64,000 bases of DNA from Larimichthys crocea (lineage: Eukaryota; Chordata; Actinopteri; Sciaenidae). The position numbers were made by a program, and so were the translations under genes. The notes beneath the pieces were generated by a model that was not told where the DNA came from, ran no database searches, and saw only the letters and a program-made list of their open reading frames with translations. Shown piece by piece: positions 1-11,680 of this stretch. The stretch covers positions 14,094,701 through 14,158,700 of the forward strand of contig NC_040016.1 in the NCBI RefSeq assembly GCF_000972845.2, read 5' to 3'. How positions within the stretch are numbered: the first letter of the stretch is position 1; each line of letters begins with the position of its first letter.

Positions 1-413
1 TGAGTACATGAGAGGTCGGAGAAAGGGAGGAGGTAGGAGCAAACAGAGGAGGACATGACAGATGATAATGATGGTGGTAACGCTAAAACAACCCCAGAAC
101 TCACAGGGAGGAGTGCTAAAGTCGAAAGAAAAAAGGACGGGACGGAAACAGAGAGGAGGAGGAAGACAAGACGAGGAGGAAAGGATCCAGAGGAACGGAG
201 GCAGAAACACAGTTCTGTTTCCTTCCAACAGTCCTGAGATGAGTCATCATGAGTGGGCTGCCTGCTCGCCTGGCAAGTACTAAAATACACCACATACAAA
301 AAAAAAAAAGCATCATACACACACACTCACACACATACACACTTCAGACAATCAAACACGCACAAAGGAGATGACAAACACACTCACATATAACTGTCCA
401 AACCTTCAGTAAT

Positions 414-636
414 ACACACACACACACACACACTCAGGAATGGCAGAGCAGACAATAGACATGACCTTTCATGATCATGAGTAAACTGCAGTTAGATACC
501 TGGTGTCCGTGCAGTGTGTACAGCAGCTTGCCCTCTACAAGGTCCAGTATCTTCATTGTGGAATCGGTGGACGCCGTGATGAGGAAATTACCAGCCGGGT
601 GGAAAGACAAGCTGTTCACAACGCCACTGTGGACTG

Positions 637-669
<33 letters not shown>
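414..669. repeat. (AC)n microsatellites flanking poc1a exon 7
   Basis: (AC)n runs lie at about 414-433 and 641-669. The second forms a (TG)n tract on the poc1a strand ending five bases before the exon 7 acceptor AG (positions 635-634), so it occupies the polypyrimidine region of that intron. Positions 1-410 hold only purine-rich and CA-rich sequence; no further poc1a exon was found there. Confidence 0.8.
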
Positions 670-671
<2 letters not shown>

Positions 672-3600
672 TTATGACAGGAGTAGAACAGCTATTGTGT
701 GACTGTAATGTTTTGTAAGTTAATTTTGAAGCCTTGTATATGCACCTGTTCTGCCTGTTAAATAACATGCAACAATCAAAATCACAGTATAACTATAACC
801 CAGTTTATTCCTGTTGAGGTGATGCTGCCACAACCTTCTGAGAGAAAAACAAAATACTATATATTCTAATAAAATTTTATGAATACTCAAAATGATTTAC
901 TTTTCTCTCAGTCAGTTATAGATGACCTAAGGGGTATTTAAAAGTTCAGAGTCTTGCTCAAGGACAGCTCAGCAGGGCAGATGCTTGCTAACACACTGCC
1001 TGAATCCTTTTGCTGTTGTACATCATTTCAGTGACTTAACATCAGGTTTAGATTAGCACATATAATCAAGTAGAGTAACGTCAAGTCCAGTAGCCTATGG
1101 CAACTAATCAAAACTTATCTGGACCTGAAATTGCCCGTCTATAAGGTTGCTGAGTTCTTGATTGAAATAAGGATAGCTGACATTCGGCAGGTGACATGGT
1201 CCCTCTACTGGCTGCAGGATGCTACGACACACATACTGATAGCTCTAACTGCAAAAAGATGCTGAAAAGCTGCACTGAGAGCATGCACGGCTCAGGTTCA
1301 CATAAGGACGGCGAGCAAAATAAACACCCTAATAAACATAAAACCAGTGGAATTACCACCCAGCACTAAAAGGCTAAAAGACAACCAAACAAACTAACAG
1401 TTACCAATAATTCTCGCGTGTATCTAACAGGAAACACGCCACATTTTATAGGCTTAATGCACCATTGGTAATCAACTACAGTGTGCAAAGTGACGAGCGG
1501 TAGAAAGAAAAAAACAAGAGGAGAGGAAAAGCTTTTATCTTCATGCCCCGTCTCTTCAGACAGATGTGATTATCCATTATTAGATCTCACAGCTCAAATC
1601 CATTTAAGAGAGCTGATTAGAACAATCAGGCTGACTGGCAGGCTGACAAAAGGCATCAACATTTGGTTTATTGAATATGCAAGAAATCATGAAACTTGAT
1701 TACCACTTTAATTGTGAGTTTAAAGCTTAATTATATCTTGGGGTTATTTCAGTAATTTGTTGTAGGCCTCGGCCGTATTTTTCCACGGTGTTTAAAAGGT
1801 GAAGCTTTACTTAATTTCAGAGTCTGATGGGAGTGGATGAGAAGACTTTGAATGTCTGCATCTTAGCTGTGTGTCTATTTCCATCCTCCTGTAACTTGTT
1901 CTTGGAACTGTGTAAGTACATCGAGAGCAACAGTCCTTGTATGTGGCCAATAAAGCTGGTTATGATTATGAGCCTAAGACAAACACAAACACTTTTGGTT
2001 TCTTTACTGTGTTAGGGTTCCAGCATATTATAAAACACAATTGTGTTGTTTCAGTATAGAACATCTATTAACGTAAGTGTGGATAAACTGAAATGCAGTA
2101 TTAATACTTCAATAAATGTGTAAGTACATCTAATACGTCTCTGTATGAAAGTTATAAATATGCAAAGCCCATGATGTTCAAATGATTTGACTTCCTTAAT
2201 GCACATTTAAGGTGTCTTTACCTTGGTAGTGCTGTAGCATCTTATGGGATCGGATGTCCCACACCTTGACAGAGTTATCAGTACTGGCCGCAGCAATGCA
2301 TGTGCCACTGGGATGGAAGTCCACATGGTTTGCATAACTTGGGAGAAAAAAAACATGACATGAGCTTTCACAGTGCTTCAGATTCATTATTCGTGATCTA
2401 AAAAAATCAATTAAAAATCGAAAATACTTTTAGTTTTTAGCAGAGTTTTATAGTTTTTATTAATACCATCATTAGTAGTACTTCTTAGCTTTAGCTGCTT
2501 CTTGGTGAGTTTGTATGTTCAGTTACAGCAGTTTTAACAGGACATGCAGTACATAATGCTCTGATGTCAACATTTACACCGGAAAAAACACTGGATAAAA
2601 ATGTGGATGTTGATCTCTAAATTCTTTCTTCCACACACGTACAGACCATGGCGCACACACACAAACACACACAAATTACAAAATTATCCAGATTTTTCCT
2701 CATGCATCGTTCTTGTCTGGTGCTCACCCAGCATGTTCGTAGAAAGAATGAATACAGTCTCTGCTATTCTTGTCCCACAGCTTTATAGTTTTATCATCAC
2801 TGGACGACACAATCAAACGATCATCTGGAGAAAACCTGCAAAACATGTGCAAATGTATTCATGTATTCATTAAAGTTACTATTCAGAAATGTACAGAACT
2901 TGTTTACATGTAACAAATGATATCTGCGTCAGCCAATGATATCTATATGCATGCGTGTGTGCATCGTACTTGGCGCAGCGGACCCAGTTGATGTGCTGGT
3001 TGAGAGAGAAGAGAAACTTTTGCCTGTGGACGGTCCACACTTTAATGGTCTTGTCGTCAGAGGCTGTGACCAGAGTCTGTCCATCACCAGAAAAGTTAAC
3101 GCTGCGCACAGTGGCAGTGTGAGCCCTGAAAGTTGTTGACTCAGCCTTCCTGTACACAAACACACACAAGCACCAAGACGACACTAAAGTTTAAAACAAA
3201 ACAAAAAAACAGTGGGTGCTCAGAAATGTGCCCCTTCTTCTGTGTGAGACTCTCTGCAACTGTCTTGTTTTGTTGTTTTTATGAATCAGCATCATTGTGC
3301 TTTGTGGTAACTTTCTCATGGTAGACAATAATAATGATAAAGACGACAGAAGATGTGCAACAAAACAAAGGTGTAATACTTCTTAACTCACATGCTGGGT
3401 ACCCAAAGACGTACAGTCTTGTCTCTGGAGGCAGAGGCCACCAGATGGCCAGAGGGAGAAAACTGAACTGAAATGACAGCATCTTTGTGTCCGTCAAAAC
3501 GATATGCTCGCATCTGAGGTTTCATGTTCCAGATCATCACACAGGAGTCCATAGAGCCTGTGGCTGCGGGAGGAAGGAGCACAGGTGAGTGAACTAAACA

Positions 3601-6600
3601 GATGACCACAGAAAACATACTACACAGAAGATGAAATGAAAGGACAACAGCAAACAGATGCAACAAATTATCTGCCCACATACCGACAAACACAAATACA
3701 CAGGGTGCTTTTCGTTATGACACTAATGAGTCTCCTTGCTTCCTTTCCTTGCGTCTTAGTTTAGGGAGAAAGTGAGGGAAATGCAAGGAAGCTAAGCTCC
3801 TCCAGGTGCCGCTTCTCTCCTCACCCATCAAGGTGCTTTTAAAAGGACTTGTTTATGGTTATGGAAGGGGAATTATTTCCAGGTCACGGGAGGCGAGAGG
3901 ATGCAGGAAGCAAAGATTGGCGTAATGAAAAACACCCACAGAGTAAAATAAAGTGGCAGTTACCAATCTGTTTCATGTTGCCGCTGATGTCCACGCTGGT
4001 CACAGTGTCCCTGTGACCCTTGAAATGTCTCTCTAGAGTTGGATCAGACTGTATGGAGAAAGACATGGAAAAAAGGTTGCAGCAGCCATATTAAAACTTG
4101 TGTGTGTTCAATGTAATTACTTGACACATAAAATTAAAACAGAACAATTATGGTGATAACATTTCCAGTAATAGTAAATAACCATGACTAAATATGTAAC
4201 ACCCACAGTTTAAAAAATCCTTCTGATGTGTCCACATTATGCATTCAACCCTATAACTGTCATATGTGGCAGAATTTTTTACAACTAACTGTACTCTTGT
4301 TTTCAATACAACTGAATCCAAGTAAAGCCTGTCAAATACTAACAATTGTCATAAAATGCTAATGAGAATCCAGCTACATACAATACATAACCAACACTGG
4401 TTATGAATGATGTGCGCTTTTTTTCATGTATGAACACATTTTGACATGTCACAGCAGGAAAAGCTCAGGTGTTAATAATAAAATGAATAATCGATGAATG
4501 AACTCCATTAAGCTCTTTTCTGGTATCATACGATGGCTCAGGAGGTAGAGCGGGTCGTCCACTGATCAGATGATCTGCAGTTCAAACCCCGTGTCCTCCA
4601 GCCTGCATGTCAAAGTGTTCTTGGGCAAGATACTGAACCCCAAATTGTTCCCGTGATGAGCAGCTGGCACCCTGCATGGCAGCTAATGCCATCAGTGTAT
4701 GAATGGGCGAATAAGATATGAGGTGTAAAAGCGCTATGAGTGGTTGGAAGACTAGAAAGGTGCTATATAAGTCCATTTACCATTTAATGTAATTTCAACT
4801 CACTCTCACAATTCAAGTCTTCACTTAAAACCCTCCTGTTTAAAATAGCCTTTAACATCTGAATAAATTGCATTTAATGTTGTATTCTTGTAATTTGATA
4901 TACTTTCATGGTTCTTTTTAATGTTGTATTCTTGTAATTTGATATACTTTCATGGTTCTTTTTGTTGGTTTCTGTTATTTGCTGTCTACTTTTATTTACT
5001 GCAAGGTGTCCTTGGGTGACAGAAAGGTGCCTATGAAATAAAGTTATTATTATTAATGTTATGGCTTACTGTGAGACCTGAAATGGGTATTTGAGGTGTT
5101 ATTAGTTAGACCTGTGCTTTTCCTACAATAACAAGTCAAAATTTCTGCTTTGACACTTATCATTAAAATTGTAAAATATGGGCATCAATGCGCCTCCATA
5201 CCAGACTACACTGCTCTATACAGACTCCGTCCGCGGGACGGCGCTGTTTCACAATGCACTTGTCCAAAGACTCTGAATCCTGTTTAAATCCAGACAAACC
5301 AACAGATTTACATGTCATTACATCGTTTTGAGGCTAATACTGAAGCTGAATTTATTAAGATTTTGATAAATTAACATTTTATAACCGTTGCCAAACGGAA
5401 ACACGTCAAATGTAAGGTATTTAGTATATGGAGCGCCCGGCGCTTAGGCTGTCAGGCAACAGTTCCTTATTTGTGTCGCCGCAAACTATCTCCACCAGTA
5501 AAGTTATGTTTCATTAAAATAAATTATATGTTGAAGAAAAAAAGACTAATATTCTGGCTGCATCATTTTCAGTGATTAAATATCTGTACGTTTACGCTTC
5601 GTGACGGGAAGTGATGTGCCTGTGAGTCAACGCTCAGGGTAAATTTCGCAGAACAAAAAACAATCACCGCTGAGTAGTGATGGGAATTTCGGCTCTTTTG
5701 GGAGAGCCGGTTCTTTTGGCTCTGCATACTATAAGGAGCCGGCTCTTTCGGCTCCCAAACGGCTCCTGACATTTTATTTATTGGTTTTATTAATTAATTT
5801 GTATTATTATTGCTGTTATTATGATTTTATATTTTAAAATGTTATTTTATTTTTGACATTGTAAAGCACTTTGGTCAGTGCATGAGGTGTAAAAATGTGC
5901 TATATAAATAAAAACGTACTAACTATTTAATTAATTTATCAACCAAAATAATGGAATAAACGGCTCAATAAACGGCTCCTTAAATCGGCTCACAACGAGG
6001 AGCCGGCTCCCGTCGTTCACTTCAAAGAGCCGGCTCTTAGAACCGGATCGTTCGCGCACCAACACATCACTACCGCTGAGTTGCCAAGGAGACGACGAGA
6101 GCTGTGGCGCTAGCCGTTAAGCTAACCGTTAGACTCGGAGGAGGACGTCAGAGGAGGCGCCGCATGTTTGTGTTTGCGGGGATATTTGCACCATGGCAGA
6201 GCTGCACATTATAGGCCAGATCGTTGGAGGTAGTGGTTTCCCGCAGAACAGCCTGTTTTGTAAATGGGGAGTTCATACGGGAGGAGCATGGCGTCTTCTG
6301 TCCGGGCTGAAGGAGGGTCAGACCCAGGTGGATATCCCCCAAACAGGAGACATGGCGTACTGGAGTCACCCCATCGATCTACACTACGCCACTAAAGGGC
6401 TCCAGGGCTGGCCGAAGTTTCACCTCCAAGTGTGGCACCAGGACTCTTTCGGACGCTGCCAGCTGTACGGCTACGGGTACTGTCATGTCCCCTCCAGCCC
6501 CGGGCATCACCGGATAAGCTGTGTGACCTGGAGGCCGCTCGGCTCCTGGCAAGAACAAATGGCGCAAATGTTTGTCGGCGGAGGTCCCCAGCTCCGCAGC

Positions 6601-8013
6601 CCGGACCTTGTGTACAGCGGGGCGGATAGATACAGACTGCACACCGAAGCCATGGGCACCGTGGAGCTGGAGCTCGGCGTTATCACAAGACACTTGGACA
6701 AGTATGGCGTCGAGAGTTAACGCAACAAGAAGAGGACTTGTTGACATGGATTATATTTTGTGCAGGTCGAAGTCTGGCTCGTTTTTAGTAGAGTTTTGTA
6801 CTTTTTTCTAAACTGAATTTGTGTTTTTTATATATTAGCTGTATGTAAATAAAGAAACTATCGTACTAGTGAAGTTGGTTTCTTGTTGATATGCCATAGT
6901 AAGACATAATCAGATTACTCCAGTCTAATATGAGCTGGACATAAACCATCTCATTCATTTTTTAAAAATCCTACATTATTACCGAGAAAGTTCTCAAAAG
7001 ATAACCTTCAAATCGTCTCGCTGAAACCAAACAATAAAAAAATGACACTGCTAATAACTCAAACTTTGGCAAATTTTGTTGTTTAAAGTATATTTTGTGT
7101 CATCTTTCTGAAATTAAATGACATTCTTAAGCAAACCTCTTGTTTATAAGATACCCAAAGTGGGTAAGTGAGTCCAGCCACGTGTCAATGAGTATTTTCC
7201 AAATCTAAATTTTATTTTATTTTTTAATTTTTACCCTGACACTGCTCAAAACATAAACAGAATGAACATAAATGAGTTATGTTGTGGCAAAATTCCCCTT
7301 GGTACACACAGACCTCTGCTTTTTACTTCTTAACTAACAGCTGATATATCCAGATATTTAAATATTTATTAAATATTTGCACCCATAGCTCAGCAGGAAT
7401 AAAATCATGTACACCTAGGATTTGGAAATGCTCCAATGGACAGTCATTTAACACTTGTACACACACACAACATTTCTTCTTCTTTTTTTAACAAAAAAGC
7501 CAAAAACGCTGTCTAGGACACATTATTACTCATGAACTTCACTCCATCCTACATAACTGACTTTAAAATGATGGATGTTTATCTGCAATAAGCAGAATTG
7601 CTGCAAATGTCTCAAGCACACGTGAAATGACACAATAAAAGTGGCATAATTTACTGTGAGTGAGACAATATAAGTTATTTTAAGTTATAAAATAAAATGT
7701 CGCCTACGTGAATTTCATGTTGTTATGTTTATTACACACGTGTACATACATGTATATGATGCAGTGCTGGCATATCACTTGCATTAATAGTGCTGCAGAC
7801 TTAATCTGCATAATTTAATGAAATGTTGATCACATTTATCCATTTATGAGCAAGTCTCGGGTAGATTGTGTTGAAGAGAAAGCTCCTGTCTCCACTTTCT
7901 ACTTTTACTTGTGGTTTAAAAAAGTCGAACAAGAAACCAACTTCAGCTCAGAGGCTCACTTAACAAGCACCTCGCAGCTAAACGAAAGTCACACTCACCA
8001 GTGCAGAAGTCAT
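500..8013 (-). CDS. poc1a: POC1 centriolar protein A, N-terminal part (7 exons, continues off left edge)
   Basis: WD40 protein of the centriole wall, needed for centriole and basal body stability. Coding exons on the minus strand: 7999-8013 (first five codons), 3964-4048, 3392-3563, 2970-3149, 2728-2835, 2222-2337 and 500-633. All have GT-AG borders and compatible phases, giving 270 residues. Six WD repeats are present and the seventh starts at the last exon edge. The exons containing the rest of that repeat and the C-terminal POC1 region lie beyond position 1. Family landmarks include [10 protein letters not shown] near the N-terminus, [17 protein letters not shown] and [17 protein letters not shown]1A is favoured over POC1B by these motifs and by alas1 as neighbour, as I recall for human 3p21. 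The start rests on a tiny exon: a five-codon ATG exon with a GTGAGT donor that joins in frame to SDPTLERHF. Intron 1 (4049-7998) contains b9d2 on the opposite strand. Confidence 0.93.
1820..1975 (+). repeat. LINE 3'-end fragment in poc1a intron 6
   Basis: The stretch ends in a CAATAAAGCTGGTTATGATT tail, resembling the 3' ends of common fish non-LTR retrotransposons, whose tails are short microsatellites rather than poly(A). The rest of intron 6 (634-2221) shows no recognisable feature. Confidence 0.5.
4530..4797 (+). repeat. tRNA-derived SINE
   Basis: The head has a tRNA-like A box (TGGCTCAGGAGGTAGAGCGG, from about 4534) and a B box (AGTTCAAACCC, about 4579-4589). A body follows with the common fish SINE motifs aaaGCGCTATGAGTGG and GGTGCTATATAAGTCCA, ending in ATTTACCATTT. 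It lies in poc1a intron 1 and is a SINE, not a tRNA gene. Confidence 0.8.
4798..5062 (+). repeat. LINE 3'-end fragment with an internal 44-bp tandem duplication
   Basis: The tail GGTGCCTATGAAATAAAG followed by TTATTATTATT resembles the 3' end of fish non-LTR retrotransposons. A 44-base unit starting aatgttgtattcttg occurs twice in direct tandem from 4876. The element directly follows the SINE. Confidence 0.55.
5675..6072. mobile_element. Non-autonomous hAT-type MITE, 398 bp
   Basis: The element begins TAGTGATGGG and ends CACATCACTA, giving terminal inverted repeats of TAGTGATG. An exact 8-base target-site duplication, ccgctgag, flanks it at 5667-5674 and 6073-6080; 8 bases is the hAT signature. 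Subterminal GAGCCGGCTC palindromes occur at both ends. No transposase is encoded. It sits in poc1a intron 1, and its right duplication provides the first base of the X-box-like site upstream of b9d2. Confidence 0.9.
6080..6093 (+). promoter_or_regulatory. X-box-like (RFX) site upstream of b9d2
   Basis: The 14-mer GTTGCCAAGGAGAC matches the palindromic ciliary X-box GTTGCCATGGCAAC at 11 of 14 positions, with a perfect left half-site. It lies 100-113 bases before the b9d2 ATG. RFX factors activate many ciliary genes through such sites near the start of transcription. Function is inferred; the right half-site is imperfect. Confidence 0.5.
6193..6720 (+). CDS. b9d2: B9 domain-containing protein 2, single-exon gene inside poc1a intron 1
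   Basis: B9D2 is part of the MKS/B9 complex (with B9D1 and MKS1) at the ciliary transition zone, which gates entry of membrane proteins into the cilium. The ORF is 175 codons, the same length as I recall for human B9D2, and similarity runs from the first residue to the last. Landmarks are SLFCKWG-type residues near 22-28, [13 protein letters not shown] (about 54-66), QDSFGRCQL (about 84-92), [12 protein letters not shown] and the C-terminal DKYGVES. The start has a strong context (caccATGG) and an AATAAA lies at 6848-6853. There is no intron in the coding sequence, although mammalian B9D2 is spliced, which suggests a functional retrocopy or lineage-specific intron loss. It is antisense to poc1a. 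An X-box-like site lies about 110 bases upstream, next to a MITE. Identity is very secure; retrocopy origin is inferred. Confidence 0.96.
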   Translation: MAELHIIGQIVGGSGFPQNSLFCKWGVHTGGAWRLLSGLKEGQTQVDIPQTGDMAYWSHPIDLHYATKGLQGWPKFHLQVWHQDSFGRCQLYGYGYCHVPSSPGHHRISCVTWRPLGSWQEQMAQMFVGGGPQLRSPDLVYSGADRYRLHTEAMGTVELELGVITRHLDKYGVES

Positions 8014-8230
8014 CTTTTACCGATTACCGGAGACACACGGCGACTTTTCTGACCGCTACAACCGGTAATGTGCTTCTTGACTGCGGTGAATGAGACAAAC
8101 GGTGTTAGCTCACGGGGCTAACTCTAGCTTACATCCACTAGCTGCTGTTTGCTGACAACAACAAAATTCAGTTTACGCGCCGCGATTGGGCGCTGAGCGT
8201 CCTTAAAGGGACAGCTGCACCGGTAACAGC
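8014..8230 (-). promoter_or_regulatory. Probable poc1a 5' UTR and promoter region
   Basis: This segment is upstream of the poc1a start codon, is richer in CpG than its surroundings, and has a CCAAT box on the minus strand near 8184-8190. The transcription start is not defined by the sequence. No X-box in the correct orientation was seen. Confidence 0.45.
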
Positions 8231-8635
8231 GTTTCCACCAGATAATAATATCGTACGACAGTGATCAGATAAAATGCTACACAAGTGAGCAAACAAGATT
8301 ATAATAATAAAAGGTTAATCCGTCTTGATGTTAGAGTTTTAAATGGTTTAATGTGTAGTGACGTTTCCTCACCGCCAGGGGTCAGCAGTGTCTTTTCCTG
8401 TGTGAATGTACTTTGTGTAAAGGAAGTGGAGAAACTCTCCAAAAATGTTGATTTTAAATGTATTTCTAACTTCTGTAACCTACATATATACATTTTTTTT
8501 TAAATGTAAGCAGGAGTGCCCTTTCGACCTTTAAAAAACTTGTAAAAACCTTTCTGTTTCGAGAATGCTTCCCTGCCTAACAAAACTAACAAACTAACAA
8601 CTACTCTGTGCTCCTTAACCTTTCTTCAGTTTTCC

Positions 8636-8682
8636 TCCTGGATAAAAGCGTCTGCCAAATGCAATGTAATGTAATGTAATGC
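8636..8682 (+). repeat. Tail of a fish retroposon with (AATGT)n
   Basis: GATAAAAGCGTCTGCCAAATG followed by short AATGT repeats resembles the 3' tail shared by several fish LINE/SINE families. A similar, more decayed tail occurs at about 41180-41216 in shisa5 intron 3. Confidence 0.55.
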
Positions 8683-9109
8683 TAGATTAATCAAGAAGAA
8701 AATGCATGATGTATCATGCGGGTGGTGGCAAATGCCGCATTGTACTCCTTGCTTGTGTATTTCCATTGCACTCCACTCATTTTCTTTATTTTACTGCAAC
8801 AACATATTTGTTACTATGTATTTATTGATTCCTTACAAAGCGTTTTAAACTTGGATGTGCCTGGCCAAGCTACAACATTAAAATTAGTGTTAATACATCA
8901 GCTAGTAGCAGTAATATAACACCGACAGTGGACATTCTTCATAATGTGTACTACTGTGATACTTATAGTTACTTATGTACTTTTACTAAAATTGTGAAGG
9001 CAAGACTTTTACTTGTGTACATTTTTAAAGTTAATAATCAAAGAAGTTTGTACATATAAAATAACATTTCTGTGATTATTAACCAAAATTTACAAAACCT
9101 ACTTGTTTG

Positions 9110-11300
9110 AATATGATTTCATTAAGGTTATAGGTTAGATAAGGTTTTTGTTAAGAATTGGCACCATCTTCTCCTTTTTAAAGATGTGTACTTCCTTTAA
9201 CAAACTATGTTGCATGCAAGGCACCGGTTTGTTGCGGGGCTAAGAGGAGTGTCAGTAGTTGCACATATTGTACATACTACAGGCAGTGGTACAATTAATT
9301 TGAATGTGTTTTGGCACCTTTTATACTTTAAACACAACACATCCCTATTACAGTAACACAGTACACACTTTATTTTTGTATGCAGTATAAAGTAGGACCG
9401 TGCAATGCAACACATCAACATGATATTTTTTCATAAAAATTCTGATCATATAATGCAAACACTTCATACTTTGTAATACTTGCATGAGCATGTCAATTGC
9501 TATTTATGAGCACTTCCAGTAGATGATAAACTGGTGAAGAAGGAAGAAGGAAGAGATACAGGCCAATGAACTGGAATCATTTTAACCACAACAATGAGCT
9601 AATTTGCTATGAAAAAACAAGCCAGGCATCAGGGTGCTGTAAGAACAAAACTTCACTATATTTGTTTAACTGATCCAAAACTTGATTTTTTAAAAATGAT
9701 TTAAGCTACTAAACATATCTAGCACATTCTACAAAGATAATATACATACGCATAAGGGTTTTAAGCTAAACAAACACAGAACAGTTAAACACCTTTAAGC
9801 ATCAAGCTCTTCCAGGAATTTTCTTCCATTGTTGGTAACCTAGCCTTGTGTACTCATACTCAAATGTAGAGCAAATTATAGTCATAGTAGGTCATATGTT
9901 ACCATTCACAAATAAGGAACAGTCTTTCCTGGAAAGTAATATTATTTCCTGGAAAGTAATATTATTTGTTTTACAAGACATGACCTACTACCATACATAC
10001 TACCAATAAGAGAAGTCTAAAAAATATACTGTTTTAAGAAACTATAAGTACCCTCTATGCATGCCTACAAAAATGTCAAAGATGTGGAAAGAGTAGACAG
10101 AAATGTTCAGACAAATGTCGACTTAACTATTAACAATCTGTTTTAGGATGTACTCACAAAAAGGCTACACTTCAGCTGCTAATCCAAGAGTTATCAGTTA
10201 TCCATAAAGTTAAAAGTTAGATTTTTCTCTTGGCATGTAAGGCCTTTAAGTGATTATTCAAATCATTATTCAGATAAGGTTTTTGTTAAGAGTTAGCACC
10301 GTCTTCTCTTTTTTTCAATATATATGCGCATCCTTTAAAGCAACACTGACGTGTTATCAAGTGTCTCTGTCATGCTGCTCCCTGTACACCTGGTCTTGCA
10401 TTATGTGACAACAACTACAGTATTTCACTTATTTTGGTGAAATTGGATCATATTTTATAGTGAAAATGTTCCTCTGATGTCCTCTGATGTGCTCCACCTC
10501 AACTTTCTGTGAATTACAGAGTTTCCTGATGGACAGTAAAGTAAAATGCTGTGAACTATAACTGTTGTTAGATAATGATAGCTGAGTTTGTTAGCCAGGC
10601 TGCCGAGAGCGTCTTAGTGTTTTTATCACAGGCGTTTAGGACCACTGGGAAGAGGCGTTTTTCAGGCCTAGGGCACGGGGGAATGCTGACGGGGAGCAAA
10701 GCTAGTGTTGTGCCAGAACTGGAGCTGGGCAAGTGAGCAACCAGGTTTAACAGCCTCGATGGACATAATACAGAGGGTAAGAGACTGAAGAGGATGTCGA
10801 AGGAAGAAAGTAAGAAGAGAAAATGAGAGAGTGACTGCCTAGACAAGAGTAAATCCAGGACTGACAAATAAAAGACTGAAAGATGCTGAGCTGGGCTTCT
10901 TGGACTAGTGCGTGATATTAGCTGGTTGTTGTGTGCAAACCTATTATTCTTGTTCAGATATGATTTTATAAGGTTATGGGGTTAGATAGGGTTTTTCTAA
11001 AGATTTGGCAACATCCTCTATTTTTTAAATGCACTTCCTTGTTCACCTCCTTCTACAAACTATGTTTCAAGCAAGCCAAGGATTATCATTATTTACCCGT
11101 TTATTGCAACCTGAGGAGTCCAGAGGAGTGTCAGTAATTTCACATCCTTAGCAAACATTGGTATGATTAATTTAAATTGTGTGTGCCAGCCTTATATACT
11201 TTAAATAAGACACTCTTAGGTTTACATTCTCATCATTACTCACCAGGAGGAAGAGAAAACGTGCCAATGAACTGGAGTCCTATTAATCATAACTAATGAT
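9110..11300. repeat. Diverged local repeat, two long copies and one short copy
   Basis: A sequence containing gttagataaggtttttgtta and then ttggcaccatcttctc recurs at about 9110-9560, 10255-10340 (short) and 10940-11300. The long copies share, in order, the opening motif, an ACAAACTATGTT block, GAGGAGTGTCAGTA, a TTTATACTTTAAA-like stretch, and a GCCAATGAACTGGA motif near their ends. No ORF or clear terminal repeats are visible. A 20-base exact tandem (from 9928) lies between copies. Confidence 0.55.
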
Positions 11301-11680
11301 TCATAACCCGTAGCTAGTGGCTAAATGACTGTAACTAACACGCCAAGGTGTTTTCCGGACACGCACACATCAGCAGCACTTTATATGTGTTTATTGTCGA
11401 CGAGAAATACCATATACTTCACTGAAATAAATATGGGTTTGGTCCACTGTTGACTTTTCAGTAAAAACGGATATGTTCTCTGATATATGTTGTATCTGTC
11501 ATTTATGACTGCTATTTAAACATGCAAAGGGCGCTTATCTCCTTTACAGGAAATTTCAGGAGGTGTTCGGAGAAATGTTGTTGTCACTACTTACCAAGGT
11601 AACTGCTTGTGCATATACTAATGAGAAACTAACTCACACAAATTGTAAAAATTAAGTCATTATCGATACATGGTGTAATT

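Noticed and set aside
3690..3890. Possible fold-back element between poc1a exons 2 and 3
   Set aside because: GCTTCC-like and GGAAGC-like segments are short and imperfect, with no duplication at the ends.
4530..4600. tRNA gene
   Set aside because: A and B boxes are present, but the sequence continues into a typical SINE body and lacks a complete cloverleaf acceptor stem.
6379..6747. 122-codon minus-strand ORF overlapping b9d2
   Set aside because: It is the antisense shadow of the b9d2 coding sequence, with no family resemblance.
8140..8240. X-box upstream of poc1a (GGTAAC and GTTTCC half-sites near 8222-8236)
   Set aside because: The half-sites face the wrong way relative to the RFX palindrome.
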